DNA of 64,000 nt from an uncultured Methanomassiliicoccus sp. (GCA_905202485.1 CAJKRY010000001.1:186001-250000); one strand, 5' to 3'; positions 24,792 to 34,468 are shown, numbered from the stretch's first letter. A program made the numbers and translations. Notes: generated by a model from the sequence alone, not told the origin.

Positions 24792-24864
24792 TGCTCTTGT
24801 CGGGATTTGAACCCGAGTCGAAGCCTCGAAAGGGCTTCATGATTGGCCGCTACACTACAAGAGC
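24792..24864 (-). tRNA. tRNA-Glu (anticodon TTC)
   Basis: A 73-nt cloverleaf without encoded CCA. The 7-bp acceptor stem is GCTCTTG/CAAGAGC (24858-24864 with 24793-24799) and the discriminator base is A. The anticodon arm has a five-pair stem AAGCC/GGCTT around the loop CTTTCGA, giving anticodon TTC at 24828-24830. The T arm is TCGGG/CCCGA with loop TTTGAAT. No intron. Confidence 0.95.
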
Positions 24865-25039
24865 TTATGCTCGGCTCGATACAAGAATAAGTACTTAATA
24901 TTTACCCCAATATCCTCTTCAGGAACTTACAAAAAGATATTTGTTATCAGGGTAAGTATTGAATATCTGTTTGGATTATCTTAGATGACTCAAACAAGCG
25001 ATTATGCTATAATCGCTATTCAAATTACGGAGGATTCAC

Positions 25040-25366
25040 GTGACATCATACGATTCAGAGGAAGTCAGCGAGGAAATTACCCGCTGTCCATTTCCAAATC
25101 ATAAAGAAGGAGAGATATTTGGCGTTGCCGATCAGCTTCTAGGTGCATCTCACATTAAGGTGATGTGCGAAGACGGCACATCCAGAATAGGACGTATTCC
25201 TGGCAAGATCAGGAAAAGGATGTGGATCAGAGAAGGGGACTTGTTGATAGTCAGGCCATGGGAGTTTCAGGACGATAAGGCAGATATTAAATATCGTTAC
25301 ACCAAGACACAGGCCAGCTATTTGCATCGCAGAAAAGCAATTCCAAAGAATCTGGATATCTTCTGA
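25040..25366 (+). CDS. eif1A: translation initiation factor aIF1A
   Basis: A 108-residue S1-like OB-fold factor that supports start-site selection on the small ribosomal subunit. Diagnostic segments are GEIFGVADQLLGASHIKVMCEDG and GRIPGKIRKRMWIREGDLLIV. The start is GTG at 25040 with CGGAGGA a few bases upstream. It opens the translation/RNA block and lies 11 bp upstream of the RIO1 kinase gene, a neighbourhood conserved across many euryarchaea. Confidence 0.95.
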   Translation: MTSYDSEEVSEEITRCPFPNHKEGEIFGVADQLLGASHIKVMCEDGTSRIGRIPGKIRKRMWIREGDLLIVRPWEFQDDKADIKYRYTKTQASYLHRRKAIPKNLDIF

Positions 25367-25377
25367 TTGGGCTTAAC

Positions 25378-26154
25378 ATGCCGGAAAAAGAAGCTTATGC
25401 TCAATTAGAGCACAAGCTAATGGCTCTTAGAGAAAACAGTCGAACTGGTGATGAAAGAAAAACCCTCGATGAAGTTTTCGATCATGAAACTGTCATGGGA
25501 ATATACAAACTCATGACTTCGAAAATAATCGAGAGTGTATTGTTTCCGATATCAACTGGCAAAGAAGGAAATGTTTTTGCCTGTGAAAATCAGCAAGGAA
25601 AGCTGTTGGCTCTAAAGATTTACAGAACGTCTAATTCAACATTTAACCGTGTCAGTAAATACATTGAAGGAGACAAGCGGTTTCTTGGGATATCTGGCTC
25701 CAAAAGAAAAGTTATGGCTGCATGGGCAAGCAAAGAGTTCAGAAATCTGCAGAGGATGCATGAGGCACGGGTAAACGTCCCGGAGCCTATCAAGTTCCAC
25801 CGCAATATGGTAGTGATGGAATATATAGGCACAAAAACTGCCCCGGCTCCGACAATCAGGCAGGTGGAGCTGGATGATCCTTCATCTGTTTACAAAAATA
25901 TTCTGGATAATGTCCGACTCATGTATCAGAAGGCCGGGCTTGTTCATGCCGATTTAAGTGAGTACAATATACTATATTATAAACGCAAACCGGTGATAAT
26001 TGATGTCGGACAGGCTGTTCTGACTGATCACCTGAACTCAAAGGACTTTCTTGAAAGAGATGTGAAAAACATTAACAGATACTTCAGGTCGCTGGATGTA
26101 GACATTGAAGACACTGATTGTATCATCAACAAAATAATGGGGATTAAGGAATGA
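25378..26154 (+). CDS. rio1: RIO1-family serine protein kinase
   Basis: The 258-residue atypical kinase acts in late maturation of the small ribosomal subunit. Visible are the P-loop STGKEGNVF (59-67), Lys 80, the flexible loop with SKR, the catalytic loop HADLSEYN (190-197) and the metal-binding IDVGQ with Asp 209. The length fits RIO1 without long extensions. Its stop overlaps the KH-protein start by 4 bp, so the two ribosome-assembly factors are translationally coupled. Confidence 0.95.
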   Translation: MPEKEAYAQLEHKLMALRENSRTGDERKTLDEVFDHETVMGIYKLMTSKIIESVLFPISTGKEGNVFACENQQGKLLALKIYRTSNSTFNRVSKYIEGDKRFLGISGSKRKVMAAWASKEFRNLQRMHEARVNVPEPIKFHRNMVVMEYIGTKTAPAPTIRQVELDDPSSVYKNILDNVRLMYQKAGLVHADLSEYNILYYKRKPVIIDVGQAVLTDHLNSKDFLERDVKNINRYFRSLDVDIEDTDCIINKIMGIKE

Positions 26155-26690
26155 GACTTATACGCATACCAAAAGAACGAGTGGGAGCTTTAATCGGTGA
26201 AAAAGGAGAGACAAAAGCTCTTGTTCAGAAACTCACTGGTGTGAAATTAAACATAAGCAGCGAAGGTGAAGTAGACATTGAAGAAAATCCAGAAGATCCT
26301 GTTGCATCTCTGAAAGTAATGGATTTTGTCAAAGCAGTGGGAAGAGGATTTTCTCCGCAGCGTGCAATGAGACTGCTGGAAGAAGATGAATACCTAGAAG
26401 TCATAGAGATTGCGGATTACATCGGCAGTAAGAAACCGGAACAGATGACCCGTGTGAGATCCAGACTTATCGGATCTCAGGGAAAAACCAGAAAGATAAT
26501 TGAAGACCTAACCGGTGTGAATATGTCCATTTTCGGAAGCACCGTCTGTCTGATAGGAAATTCTGTTCAGCTACCGGTAGCAAAAACAGCCGTTGAAATG
26601 ATCTTGCGCGGAAGTGAACACGCCACTGTTTATAGATATCTAGAAAGATCCAGGCCCATGCTCAGAATTGCTGAGATGGGTTTTGACTGA
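26151..26690 (+). CDS. KH-domain ribosome assembly protein, Dim2/Pno1-like
   Basis: A 179-residue protein with two KH domains: a first with IGEKGETKALVQKLTGVKL and a second with IGSQGKTRKIIEDLTGVNM. This is the archaeal Dim2/Pno1/Krr1 type, which binds the 3' end of 16S rRNA and works with RIO1 and the dimethyltransferase KsgA, whose gene is also in this block (29144-29935). It overlaps the RIO1 gene by 4 bp and is followed 10 bp later by Pus10. Confidence 0.93.
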   Translation: MRLIRIPKERVGALIGEKGETKALVQKLTGVKLNISSEGEVDIEENPEDPVASLKVMDFVKAVGRGFSPQRAMRLLEEDEYLEVIEIADYIGSKKPEQMTRVRSRLIGSQGKTRKIIEDLTGVNMSIFGSTVCLIGNSVQLPVAKTAVEMILRGSEHATVYRYLERSRPMLRIAEMGFD

Positions 26691-26700
26691 GGCTGATCTG

Positions 26701-27936
26701 ATGAATAAGATTGTATCAAGAGCAGATCAGGCTCTAAGTTCACATGACCTGTGCGATCATTGTCTGGGAAGACTCTTTGCTCATGTAGACACAGGAACCA
26801 CAAATACAGAACGCGGCCGCAACATGCGCATCGCCGTTAGCTTAGAACGCTCTGCAAGAAGCGAAGAGTTGCCACCACATGAAGAATGCTGGATATGCGA
26901 AGAGATTTTCGACAGCCTGGACCGTTTTGCAGATGCATGCATAGCAGAGCTCTCTAAAATAGAATGCAGAACATTCCTCGTCGGCACTAAAGTAAGTCCA
27001 GATATTCAAGACCGTGAAGAGAGGCTGTGGGCTGAAGTCGGCGGAGAAGATGCTGAACCCATTAAAGCAGAACTGAACAGAGAAATAGGCAAAATTATAG
27101 AAGCACGCTCTCAAAAAGAGGTGGACTTCAAAAATCCAGATGCTGTTACTCTGGTTGATACCCGCTTTAACCATGTTGAAATGACAGTTACTCCTTTATT
27201 CATTTACGGCCGGTACAACAAATATTCAAGAGAGATTCCGCAGACAATATGGCCCTGCAGAGTCTGCCGTGGAAAAGGTTGCGAGCGTTGCAACGGACTC
27301 GGAAAAATGTACCAGACAAGCGTTCAGGAGATTATAGGAGATATAGCAATTAAAATGGCCGAGGGCAGCGATCATTTCTTTCATGGAATGGGAAGAGAAG
27401 ATATCGATGCGAGGATGCTAGGCACCGGCAGGCCGTTTGTTCTTGAGATTTCCAATCCAAAAAAGCGTTCGATAGACCTCAACGTTCTGGAACGCGAAGC
27501 TAACAAAAATGAAGATGCTAGCTATTCAGACCTGAGATTCTCAAACAGGGATGAAGTCCGTAAGATTAAAAATGCATCACCTGATAAAACCTATTCAGCG
27601 ACGGTGTCTATGCAGGATAAAGTTAATAAAGGGTTAGTGGATGAGGTACTCCAGTCGTTAAGTCAAGCATGCATTACCCAGCAGACGCCAGTTCGTGTAA
27701 GCCACAGAAGAGCTGACATAGCACGAAAAAGACACATCCGCGAGATCAACCTAAAAGATTTCTCGGAAAACAGCATGGTGCTTGAGATCACGGCGGAATC
27801 CGGTACATATATCAAGGAATTCGTCAGTGGGGATGGGGGCCGTACAGTCCCTAGTATCTCTGAAAAACTCGGCATCGACTGCAAAGTTACAGCGCTTGAT
27901 GTCATACAGATACTTGATAACGTTCACGAGGAATAA
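26701..27936 (+). CDS. pus10: tRNA pseudouridine synthase Pus10
   Basis: The 411-residue enzyme makes pseudouridine 54 and 55 in archaeal tRNAs. An N-terminal zinc-binding and THUMP-like part has CDHCLGR near residue 15 and CWIC; CRVCRGKGCERCNGLG in the middle adds further Cys. The catalytic domain carries GMGREDIDARMLGTGRPF, with the catalytic Asp in EDIDARM. The C-terminal end has ESGTYIKEFVSGDGGRT as in other Pus families. The frame is open from 26668, but ATG 26701 avoids overlap and starts right before the conserved Cys motif. Confidence 0.93.
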   Translation: MNKIVSRADQALSSHDLCDHCLGRLFAHVDTGTTNTERGRNMRIAVSLERSARSEELPPHEECWICEEIFDSLDRFADACIAELSKIECRTFLVGTKVSPDIQDREERLWAEVGGEDAEPIKAELNREIGKIIEARSQKEVDFKNPDAVTLVDTRFNHVEMTVTPLFIYGRYNKYSREIPQTIWPCRVCRGKGCERCNGLGKMYQTSVQEIIGDIAIKMAEGSDHFFHGMGREDIDARMLGTGRPFVLEISNPKKRSIDLNVLEREANKNEDASYSDLRFSNRDEVRKIKNASPDKTYSATVSMQDKVNKGLVDEVLQSLSQACITQQTPVRVSHRRADIARKRHIREINLKDFSENSMVLEITAESGTYIKEFVSGDGGRTVPSISEKLGIDCKVTALDVIQILDNVHEE

Positions 27937-27938
27937 AC

Positions 27939-28232
27939 ATGGTCAAAGCTTCAAAAGGCCTTAGGCGTAAAACACGCAACATTCTTGGAAAAACACCCCG
28001 CACAAAGGGCATGTCACCAATTACACATGAGTTTAGAAACTTTGAAGTGGGAGAAAAAGTAAACGTAGTAATTGATCCCGCTGTTCACTATGGGATGCCA
28101 CATATGCGTTTCCAGGGAAAAACTGGCGTTGTTTCAGGTAAACAGGGCCGTGCATATGTAGTAGAATTAAAAGACGGCAACAAACCAAAAACCCTAGTAG
28201 CCCGTCCAGAACACTTGAAAAAGAGTTTATGA
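27939..28232 (+). CDS. rpl21e: 50S ribosomal protein L21e
   Basis: A 97-residue basic protein with the L21e signature: SKGLRRKTRN at the start, then KGMSPIT, FEVGEKVNVVIDPAVHYGMPHMRFQGKTG and a KTLVARPEHLK end. It binds 23S rRNA in the large subunit. The start lies 2 bp after the Pus10 stop and the gene is followed by rpo4 after 10 bp, an order conserved in archaea. Confidence 0.97.
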   Translation: MVKASKGLRRKTRNILGKTPRTKGMSPITHEFRNFEVGEKVNVVIDPAVHYGMPHMRFQGKTGVVSGKQGRAYVVELKDGNKPKTLVARPEHLKKSL

Positions 28233-28242
28233 GGCGATTGTG

Positions 28243-28563
28243 ATGCCTGAAGAATGCTATATAACCCTATCAGAAGCAAAGAAGATGCTTGACGAAGCAG
28301 GTGAAGAGAGAGAGTTAAATCTTACTCAGAAGTTTGCACAAGAGCATGCATCAAAATTTGCTAAACTCAGCGTAGAGGATGCTAAGAGCCTTCAGGCAGA
28401 ACTCGCAGACATGAAATTCATTCCTGAAAACATTCAGATTAAACTCGTTGATTTTCTGCCTGAATACCCGGAAGAGGTAAGGGTCCTTTTCTCAAAAGAG
28501 AGAATGATCTTAGAAAAGGCTCATATTGATCAGATACTATCTGCTGTAGGGAAGTATAGGTAA
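28243..28563 (+). CDS. rpo4: DNA-directed RNA polymerase subunit Rpo4 (F)
   Basis: A 106-residue helical subunit of the HRDC-like RpoF/Rpb4 family that pairs with Rpo7 to form the polymerase stalk. Recognised by ITLSEAKKML near the start, the LPEYPEEVRVLFSKERM segment and its place between L21e and DUF655. A GTG precedes the ATG at 28240; the ATG at 28243 with GAGGCGA upstream is chosen. Confidence 0.92.
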   Translation: MPEECYITLSEAKKMLDEAGEERELNLTQKFAQEHASKFAKLSVEDAKSLQAELADMKFIPENIQIKLVDFLPEYPEEVRVLFSKERMILEKAHIDQILSAVGKYR

Positions 28564-28586
28564 ACTTCCTGCAGGGAGCGGATCTA

Positions 28587-29135
28587 ATGGAAGACTATGC
28601 GCGTATAATAGACTATTTGCCGCAAGGACATCCTTCAGAAAAAGGATTTAAAAAAGAGCCTGTGGCTTACGGCGTTGGAGAGGTTGAGTTTAAACTCTTT
28701 GAGTTAGTTCCAAAATCCGATGCTATTATCACCATGGGTGACAGAGTCTACATAGGAAAGGAAACTTCCCAGCGCGATAAGGTCGCTCATGTGAAAAAGC
28801 GTGTGGGTTATGATGAACTCACTGCCGCAGCGCAGGCAGAGCTCCCATTTGTGATTCAAGAGATTGTAGAGAGCAGCGAAGAGCGTTTTGTGAAGTTTTT
28901 CAATGAATCTCAAGCAATAAGCACAAGATATCACATGCTTGAGCTCATACCAGGTCTGGGAAAGAAACTGATGTGGGCAATAATTGAAGAGCGCAAGAAA
29001 GGCAACTTCAAGAGCTACGAGGATATTACAAAAAGAGTACCAGCAATAAAAAGTCCTTCCAAGCTTATCGCCAGGCGTATTGAAGAAGAACTTTCAGATC
29101 CCACTCAAAAATATCATCTCTTCATCTCTAAGTGA
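28587..29135 (+). CDS. DUF655 helix-hairpin-helix protein
   Basis: The 182-residue product belongs to DUF655, an archaeal family always found with rpo4 and ksgA. An OB-like N-terminal half (YGVGEVEFKLFELV, GDRVYIGK) is followed by a helix-hairpin-helix (LELIPGLGKKLMWAIIEERKKG) that suggests nucleic-acid binding. A role in rRNA handling is inferred only from gene order. The stop overlaps a GTG that could start KsgA. Confidence 0.9.
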   Translation: MEDYARIIDYLPQGHPSEKGFKKEPVAYGVGEVEFKLFELVPKSDAIITMGDRVYIGKETSQRDKVAHVKKRVGYDELTAAAQAELPFVIQEIVESSEERFVKFFNESQAISTRYHMLELIPGLGKKLMWAIIEERKKGNFKSYEDITKRVPAIKSPSKLIARRIEEELSDPTQKYHLFISK

Positions 29136-29143
29136 TATTTTTT

Positions 29144-29935
29144 ATGAATCCTTCACAGTTAGCAGCGGAGCTTTCATCAATCGGAGTGTCCCCTTCCAAA
29201 ACATGGGGCCAGAATTTTTTAATTGATGATGGCATAGCAGACAGACAGATCGCATATGCCAGCATACACCCTGAAGATACTGTACTGGAAATTGGTCCTG
29301 GCTTAGGGATGATTACCAGCAGGCTTGCAACAAAAGCTGAGAAGGTCATTGCTGTTGAAACTGATAGGAAGTTAGCTGAATATTTATCAACAAAATTACC
29401 ATCGAATGTAGAACTGATCACTGCAGATGCACTATGTGTAGACTTTCCAAAGTTCGATATTATGGTTTCCAATCTTCCTTACTCAATATCTTCCCCGATA
29501 ATTTTCAAAATCCTCAATTATAATTTTAGAAATGCAGTGGTAATGCTGCAGAAAGAATTTGCAGACAGGATGGTTGCAAATGCAGGATCAAAAGACTATT
29601 CGCGGTTGAGTGTAGCTACATACTACCGCGCTAAATGCAGCATCTTAGAAAATGTCCCGGCGTCTAAGTTTTATCCGGCCCCTAAGGTAGATTCGGCAGT
29701 AGTAGAAATCATACCAAGAAATCCTCCTTTTGTGTTATCGAATAAAACATTCTTTTTTAAATTAACGGAAATGTTATTTCAACACCGCCGGAAAAAAATA
29801 AGAACTATTTTGAAATCTAAAAGATTGATAGAATCAGACAGCGGTCTCCCGTATTTGGATTTGAGGGTAGAAACGCTTTCTCCAGAACAGATCGGTGAGT
29901 TATCAGAGGCCATTTTAGCACTTAGGGACCGTTAG
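29144..29935 (+). CDS. ksgA: 16S rRNA dimethyladenosine transferase KsgA/Dim1
   Basis: The 263-residue SAM-dependent enzyme dimethylates two adjacent adenines near the 3' end of 16S rRNA. Motifs: QNFLIDDGIADRQI, SAM-binding LEIGPGLGMIT, ETDRKLAEYL and the catalytic SNLPYSISSPI. A GTG at 29132 overlaps the upstream stop and could start a slightly longer form; the ATG at 29144 matches the family N-terminus. It works at the same rRNA region as the KH protein and RIO1 encoded upstream. Confidence 0.95.
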   Translation: MNPSQLAAELSSIGVSPSKTWGQNFLIDDGIADRQIAYASIHPEDTVLEIGPGLGMITSRLATKAEKVIAVETDRKLAEYLSTKLPSNVELITADALCVDFPKFDIMVSNLPYSISSPIIFKILNYNFRNAVVMLQKEFADRMVANAGSKDYSRLSVATYYRAKCSILENVPASKFYPAPKVDSAVVEIIPRNPPFVLSNKTFFFKLTEMLFQHRRKKIRTILKSKRLIESDSGLPYLDLRVETLSPEQIGELSEAILALRDR

Positions 29936-29970
29936 TATTTCTAACTAAGAGGCTTTTAGGGTACGATACT

Positions 29971-31161
29971 ATGCAGATAGGAATCGTCGGAAAGCCTAAC
30001 GTTGGAAAGTCCACCTTTTTCAGTGCAGCGACGATGGCGCCTGCAGAAATTGCGGCATACCCATTCACAACAATCAAAGCAAACAAAGGTGTAGCATATG
30101 CAAGAGGAAAATGCCCCCATGTAGATTTTGAAGTGCAATGCGTTCCTCGCAATGCCATCTGCGATGGCGGGGTGAGACATATTCCCATTGAGATGCTTGA
30201 TGTAGCTGGTCTTGTACCAGATGCATGGCAGGGCCGCGGATTAGGAAATATGTTCCTTGATGACTTAAGACAGGCCGACGTATTGATTCATGTCGTTGAT
30301 GCTTCTGGAGCTACAGACATAGAAGGAAACTCCGTACCGCTGGGAAGTCACGATCCGGTAGAGGATGTTGAGTTCTTAAAAAACGAAATAGCGTGCTGGA
30401 TGAGAGGAATTCTAGAAAAAGGATGGGACAAAGCAGCCAGACAAGCATATCAAACAGGACAGCGCATAGAGATCGTAATTCACGAAAAGCTTACAGGCTT
30501 AGGAGTCACAGAATCTCAGATAAGCGCTGCCATGAGAGATGTTGAACTGAGCAGCAATCCCTTAAGCTGGAGTCCAGAAGACATGCTGAAACTGATGCAT
30601 CATATACGAAAATATGCCAAGCCGATCATTGTTGCAATGAATAAAGCAGACATGGCTGATGAAGAGACTCTTGAAAGGATTAAGAAAGCAGCCGACGGAA
30701 TGGCTGAAGCCACATGCGCAGAAGCTGAATTAGCTCTTAAAAAAGCAGCTAAAGGCGGATTAATTTCATACAAACCTGGCGATTCTTCATTTGGAGTGGT
30801 AAGTGGAGTGAAACTATCCGACGGACAGAAAGCTGCATTGGAGAAGATATCAGAAGAAATCAGCAGATATGATGGTACAGGAGTGCAGAAATGCATAGAA
30901 AAAGCCGTATACGAACTGCTGAACATGATATCTGTTTATCCAGTTGAGGATGAAAGCAAGCTTACAGATCATGACGGCCGCGTTCTTCCCGATGTTTTCT
31001 TAGTTCCAAACGGTACAACTGCAAGAGAACTAGCATACAAAATACATACAGATTTAGGAGATACGTTCATTCGTGCAATAAATGTCAGAACGCACAGAAC
31101 AGTAGGTAGTGACTACATCCTCCTGAACAATGACGTAATCTCAATCGTTTCAAGGAAGTGA
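29971..31161 (+). CDS. Obg-like GTPase/ATPase, YchF/archaeal DRG-like, with TGS domain
   Basis: The 396-residue P-loop protein has G1 GKPNVGKST (residues 6-14), G3 DVAGLVPDAWQGRG, and G4 in the form MNKAD. Archaeal YchF-related proteins carry a helical insert and a C-terminal TGS domain, seen here as LPDVFLVPNGTTARELAYKIHTDLG. It is a ribosome-associated nucleotide hydrolase. An NKxD G4 predicts guanine specificity, unlike bacterial and human YchF, which use NxxE and ATP. Confidence 0.9.
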   Translation: MQIGIVGKPNVGKSTFFSAATMAPAEIAAYPFTTIKANKGVAYARGKCPHVDFEVQCVPRNAICDGGVRHIPIEMLDVAGLVPDAWQGRGLGNMFLDDLRQADVLIHVVDASGATDIEGNSVPLGSHDPVEDVEFLKNEIACWMRGILEKGWDKAARQAYQTGQRIEIVIHEKLTGLGVTESQISAAMRDVELSSNPLSWSPEDMLKLMHHIRKYAKPIIVAMNKADMADEETLERIKKAADGMAEATCAEAELALKKAAKGGLISYKPGDSSFGVVSGVKLSDGQKAALEKISEEISRYDGTGVQKCIEKAVYELLNMISVYPVEDESKLTDHDGRVLPDVFLVPNGTTARELAYKIHTDLGDTFIRAINVRTHRTVGSDYILLNNDVISIVSRK

Positions 31162-31165
31162 AGTC

Positions 31166-33574
31166 GTGGGTAAGTGGAATGTTCGTTTACTTTCAGCAGG
31201 TTATAAAAGAGTCGAGGATGATCTCAGGATAGAGTTGTACGGAATTACAGATGACGGAAGGTCCATCTGTATATACTACAAAGGATTCGGCCCGTACTTT
31301 GAGGTAATAGAACCTTCAGAAGAGCTTTTGACTGAGCTCTCGAATGATGAGAATGTAAAGAGTATTGAAAGGTTAGATATTTTCTTACGCGGTAAAATAA
31401 AAAAAGCTGCAAAAGTATTCGTTACATATCCATGGCTGGTACCGGATTTTAGATCAAGAATTAAGTCCAAGTTTGAAGTTGTTGCTGCAGACATTCCATT
31501 TCATCACAGATTTATATATGATGTTAACATGAATGCATGTTTCTGTGTAGAAGGAGAAGAGGTTCCTGGAGAAAGCAGTACAGATCTCACCGTGAACATG
31601 GGCGACGGACCTTCCTTCAACAACATAGATCCATTCAATCCTGATTTGAAAATATTATCATTCGATATTGAAAATTCAATCAAAGAAGGAACAATTCTTG
31701 CAATTTGTTACGTAACAGAAGAAAACGGTGTAATGAAATATCATGAACCGATACACGGCGATGAAAGATCAATAATTGATAATTTCACAAAAATTATTCA
31801 AAAAGAAGATCCTGATGTCATCACCGGATACAACATTGATAATTACGACATACCTACAATAATGGAGAGAGGCAACATTGCTAAAGCTGGTAAGCTCCTG
31901 TGGGGAAGAGATTATTCAGAGCCTAAGAAGGTAGGAAAAAGAGGCTGGAAAATAACCGGCAGATTAGTTGTTGATGCCTGGTGGGCAGCAAAAATGCAAC
32001 TGCGTCCAAAACAGGAAACTTTGAACCACATCGCTAAAACATATCTTGGTGAAGAAAAGCTGGATGTCGACCCATCTCATATGGATGAAGAATGGGCAAA
32101 TAACAAAGAGAAGGTTCTAGAATACTGTAAAAAAGATGCTGAACTGGCTTTGAAGATTGTTGATTATTTAGAAGCATTAAGAAAATTAATGGATCTCGCT
32201 GCAGTGTCAAAATTGCCGCTTGAAGATGTCCACACATCCGGAAGTTCTACACTTATTGATTCCATATTGATTCGTGAAGCTGACAGAACTGTTCCTCCTA
32301 CCGCTGTTCCCATGACCAGCACGATGAATAATGATGAAGATGCTATCGAAGGAGGATATGTTCACGACATAGAGCCTGGGTTGTATCACTGGGTCATAGT
32401 GTTGGATTTCAAATCTATGTATCCTTCATTGATCATACGCAATAATATCTGCTTCACAACATTAAACCCAGAAGGAACAGTAGTGGCACCCAACGGAGCA
32501 AGGTTCCTGTCAAAAGACGTTAAAGAAGGACTTCTTCCAAGAATTTTAACTGCATTAATGAAACAAAGAGATGAGATTAAAAAGAGCATGAAGGAAAGCA
32601 AGACTCCAGAAGAACAAAGGTACTATGACGGTCTTCAAAATGCAGTAAAAGTTCTTATGAATGCATTTTACGGAGTGTTTGCTTCGTCATTCTACAGATT
32701 CACAGATCACGACATTGGAAGTGCAATCACTGGTTTTGCAAGAGAGACTGTTAAAAAGTTAATAATGGAACTAAATGAAAAAGGTCTGAAAGTCGTGTAT
32801 TCAGATACTGATTCATTATTCATTCAGTCTCCGTACGACAACCTAGAAGATACAGTAAAATTCGGAAAAGAAACTGCAGAGAAGTTCTCTCAAGAAGTTT
32901 CTCAAATGGAGTTTGAAAAAGTCCTGGAACCGTTATTTTCCCATGGTAAGAAAAAAAGGTATGTTGGAAGATCAGTGTGGCCAGAAAACAAAATGCTTAT
33001 CAGAGGTTATGAGATAAGAAGAAGCGACGCCTTCGAATATCAAAGCAACTGCTTAATGTCTGTATTTGAAAAGGTACTGGATGACAACCCGCAGGAAGCA
33101 ATAAAGGTAGCTAAAGAATGCGTATCAAAAGTGCTGTCGGGTGATGTACCGATTGAAGATCTGGTAATCTCAAGAACAAGCAAATCTTTCAATTCATATA
33201 AAGACCCAGATACTCAGGTAAATGTCATTGCAGCAAAGAAGATGATCGCACTGGGTTATGACTTTACTCCAGGTATGAAGGTTTCGTGGATCGTAACTGA
33301 TTCTAAAAAGACTCCTCAGGAAGTAGAGCCATATATTAGCGGCAGACCTTTTACCTACCGCCCAGACTACAGATACTATGCGGAGAGATTATCACAGACT
33401 CTGGCAAGAGTCACAGAATTCTTCGGTTGGAGTGAAAAAGATCTGATCATGGGATCTCAGCAGGTAACGCTGTTTGATTCATCATTTGAGGAGAGTCCAG
33501 CGGCATCTCAGAAAAAGTCTAAACCAGCTAGCAAAAAGACCAGCAAAACCACTAGTCTGAATGACTTCTTCTGA
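31166..33574 (+). CDS. polB: DNA polymerase family B
   Basis: The 802-residue polymerase has the exonuclease motifs Exo I DIE (167-169), Exo II with N223 and D226, Exo III Y-x3-D (320-324), then polymerase motif A DFKSMYPS (414-421), motif B KVLMNAFYG (495-503) and motif C YSDTDS (545-550). All catalytic acids are present, so both activities should be intact. No intein is present. The extreme C-terminus ends SLNDFF after a Lys/Ser-rich linker, a PCNA-binding (PIP-like) tail. The GTG start at 31166 follows the GTPase stop by 4 bp and has GGAAG upstream. Confidence 0.95.
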   Translation: MGKWNVRLLSAGYKRVEDDLRIELYGITDDGRSICIYYKGFGPYFEVIEPSEELLTELSNDENVKSIERLDIFLRGKIKKAAKVFVTYPWLVPDFRSRIKSKFEVVAADIPFHHRFIYDVNMNACFCVEGEEVPGESSTDLTVNMGDGPSFNNIDPFNPDLKILSFDIENSIKEGTILAICYVTEENGVMKYHEPIHGDERSIIDNFTKIIQKEDPDVITGYNIDNYDIPTIMERGNIAKAGKLLWGRDYSEPKKVGKRGWKITGRLVVDAWWAAKMQLRPKQETLNHIAKTYLGEEKLDVDPSHMDEEWANNKEKVLEYCKKDAELALKIVDYLEALRKLMDLAAVSKLPLEDVHTSGSSTLIDSILIREADRTVPPTAVPMTSTMNNDEDAIEGGYVHDIEPGLYHWVIVLDFKSMYPSLIIRNNICFTTLNPEGTVVAPNGARFLSKDVKEGLLPRILTALMKQRDEIKKSMKESKTPEEQRYYDGLQNAVKVLMNAFYGVFASSFYRFTDHDIGSAITGFARETVKKLIMELNEKGLKVVYSDTDSLFIQSPYDNLEDTVKFGKETAEKFSQEVSQMEFEKVLEPLFSHGKKKRYVGRSVWPENKMLIRGYEIRRSDAFEYQSNCLMSVFEKVLDDNPQEAIKVAKECVSKVLSGDVPIEDLVISRTSKSFNSYKDPDTQVNVIAAKKMIALGYDFTPGMKVSWIVTDSKKTPQEVEPYISGRPFTYRPDYRYYAERLSQTLARVTEFFGWSEKDLIMGSQQVTLFDSSFEESPAASQKKSKPASKKTSKTTSLNDFF

Positions 33575-33636
33575 TTATCAGTTGCTAAACATCAGAGCGA
33601 TGCGTTTAATTCCACTATCGAAAGTTTCTATGATAC

Positions 33637-33981
33637 ATGAATCTTATCGAAGTGGACGGACAGCTCCTAGATGCCGAGGAATTTTTACTAAACATTTCCT
33701 TGGATCAGGATCACTGCATTACCATCTCCGGGATGAAAGCAACATTAAACCTTTTTTGTGACGGCAGCTATGCGCTGATGCTCAAAGTAGTGCTTACAGA
33801 AGACGAAGACGGAGCATACGATGTTGATCGTTTGGAAAGCAAAGTAGAGGTCATAAAAGATCTTGCCAGCAAAGGATTCTTTCTGCGCGGCTGCGACGGA
33901 TATGTAGCCTGCTTCAAAGATGGAAAAATTGACGGCTTAAGAGATGCTCTCTTTGAAGCCATCGACTGCTTTAAGATCTAG
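33637..33981 (+). CDS. small protein of unknown function
   Basis: A 114-residue acidic alpha/beta protein (opening MNLIEVDGQLLDAEEF) with no signal peptide or membrane segment. Four Cys residues are scattered and do not form a clear metal site. The C-terminal part (DLASKGFFLRGCDGYVACFKDG) looks globular. No family is recognised. It lies 62 bp after polB on the same strand, with its own possible leader, and converges with the CBS protein gene. Real-gene status rests on codon-regular, compact protein-like sequence. Confidence 0.6.
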   Translation: MNLIEVDGQLLDAEEFLLNISLDQDHCITISGMKATLNLFCDGSYALMLKVVLTEDEDGAYDVDRLESKVEVIKDLASKGFFLRGCDGYVACFKDGKIDGLRDALFEAIDCFKI

Positions 33982-33997
33982 TGACACTGGTCACTAG

Positions 33998-34468
33998 TTA
34001 ATCTTCAAAAAGGTCTCTGGCCTTTTTGAATATATTAAGACTGATCATCTCACCGATGAGCTTTCCATCTTCATCAACTATCGGCAGATCGTTAAGATGC
34101 TGCTTGACCATAAGTTCGATAGCATCGGTGAGCATTGTATCTTTTTTAATCGGTATGACGGAGGTCATCATATCGTCAATCTCTTCTTTCAATGAGTCTC
34201 TGAGAAACTGATAAAAAGCCACACCTCCGCTCTTTCTAACACCTATCCTGTATCCAACCAGGCGCAGCAGTGTTTCGGTGTTAACCATACCTAATAATTT
34301 TTCATCAGAATCTACGACGTAAGCTTTACGGGAAAGAGGATTTTCAATCATCAGGTCGATAATTTGACGTATTTTAGCACCTTTCTGTACTACTGACGGT
34401 TTAGTAACCATGTCATCAAATACGTCTCCAATTTTAGTTTCACTAAATTTCATATTCATATCGGCCAT
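33998..34468 (-). CDS. CBS-domain protein
   Basis: The 156-residue product contains two CBS motifs, roughly residues 15-75 (ending NPLSRKAYVVDSDEKLLGMV) and 95-150 (NDLPIVDEDGKLIGEMI), forming one Bateman module without any attached enzyme domain. Such stand-alone modules bind adenine nucleotides or SAM and regulate partners. The gene is divergent from the membrane-protein gene at 34577. The partner cannot be read from the neighbourhood. Confidence 0.88.
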   Translation of the reverse strand: MADMNMKFSETKIGDVFDDMVTKPSVVQKGAKIRQIIDLMIENPLSRKAYVVDSDEKLLGMVNTETLLRLVGYRIGVRKSGGVAFYQFLRDSLKEEIDDMMTSVIPIKKDTMLTDAIELMVKQHLNDLPIVDEDGKLIGEMISLNIFKKARDLFED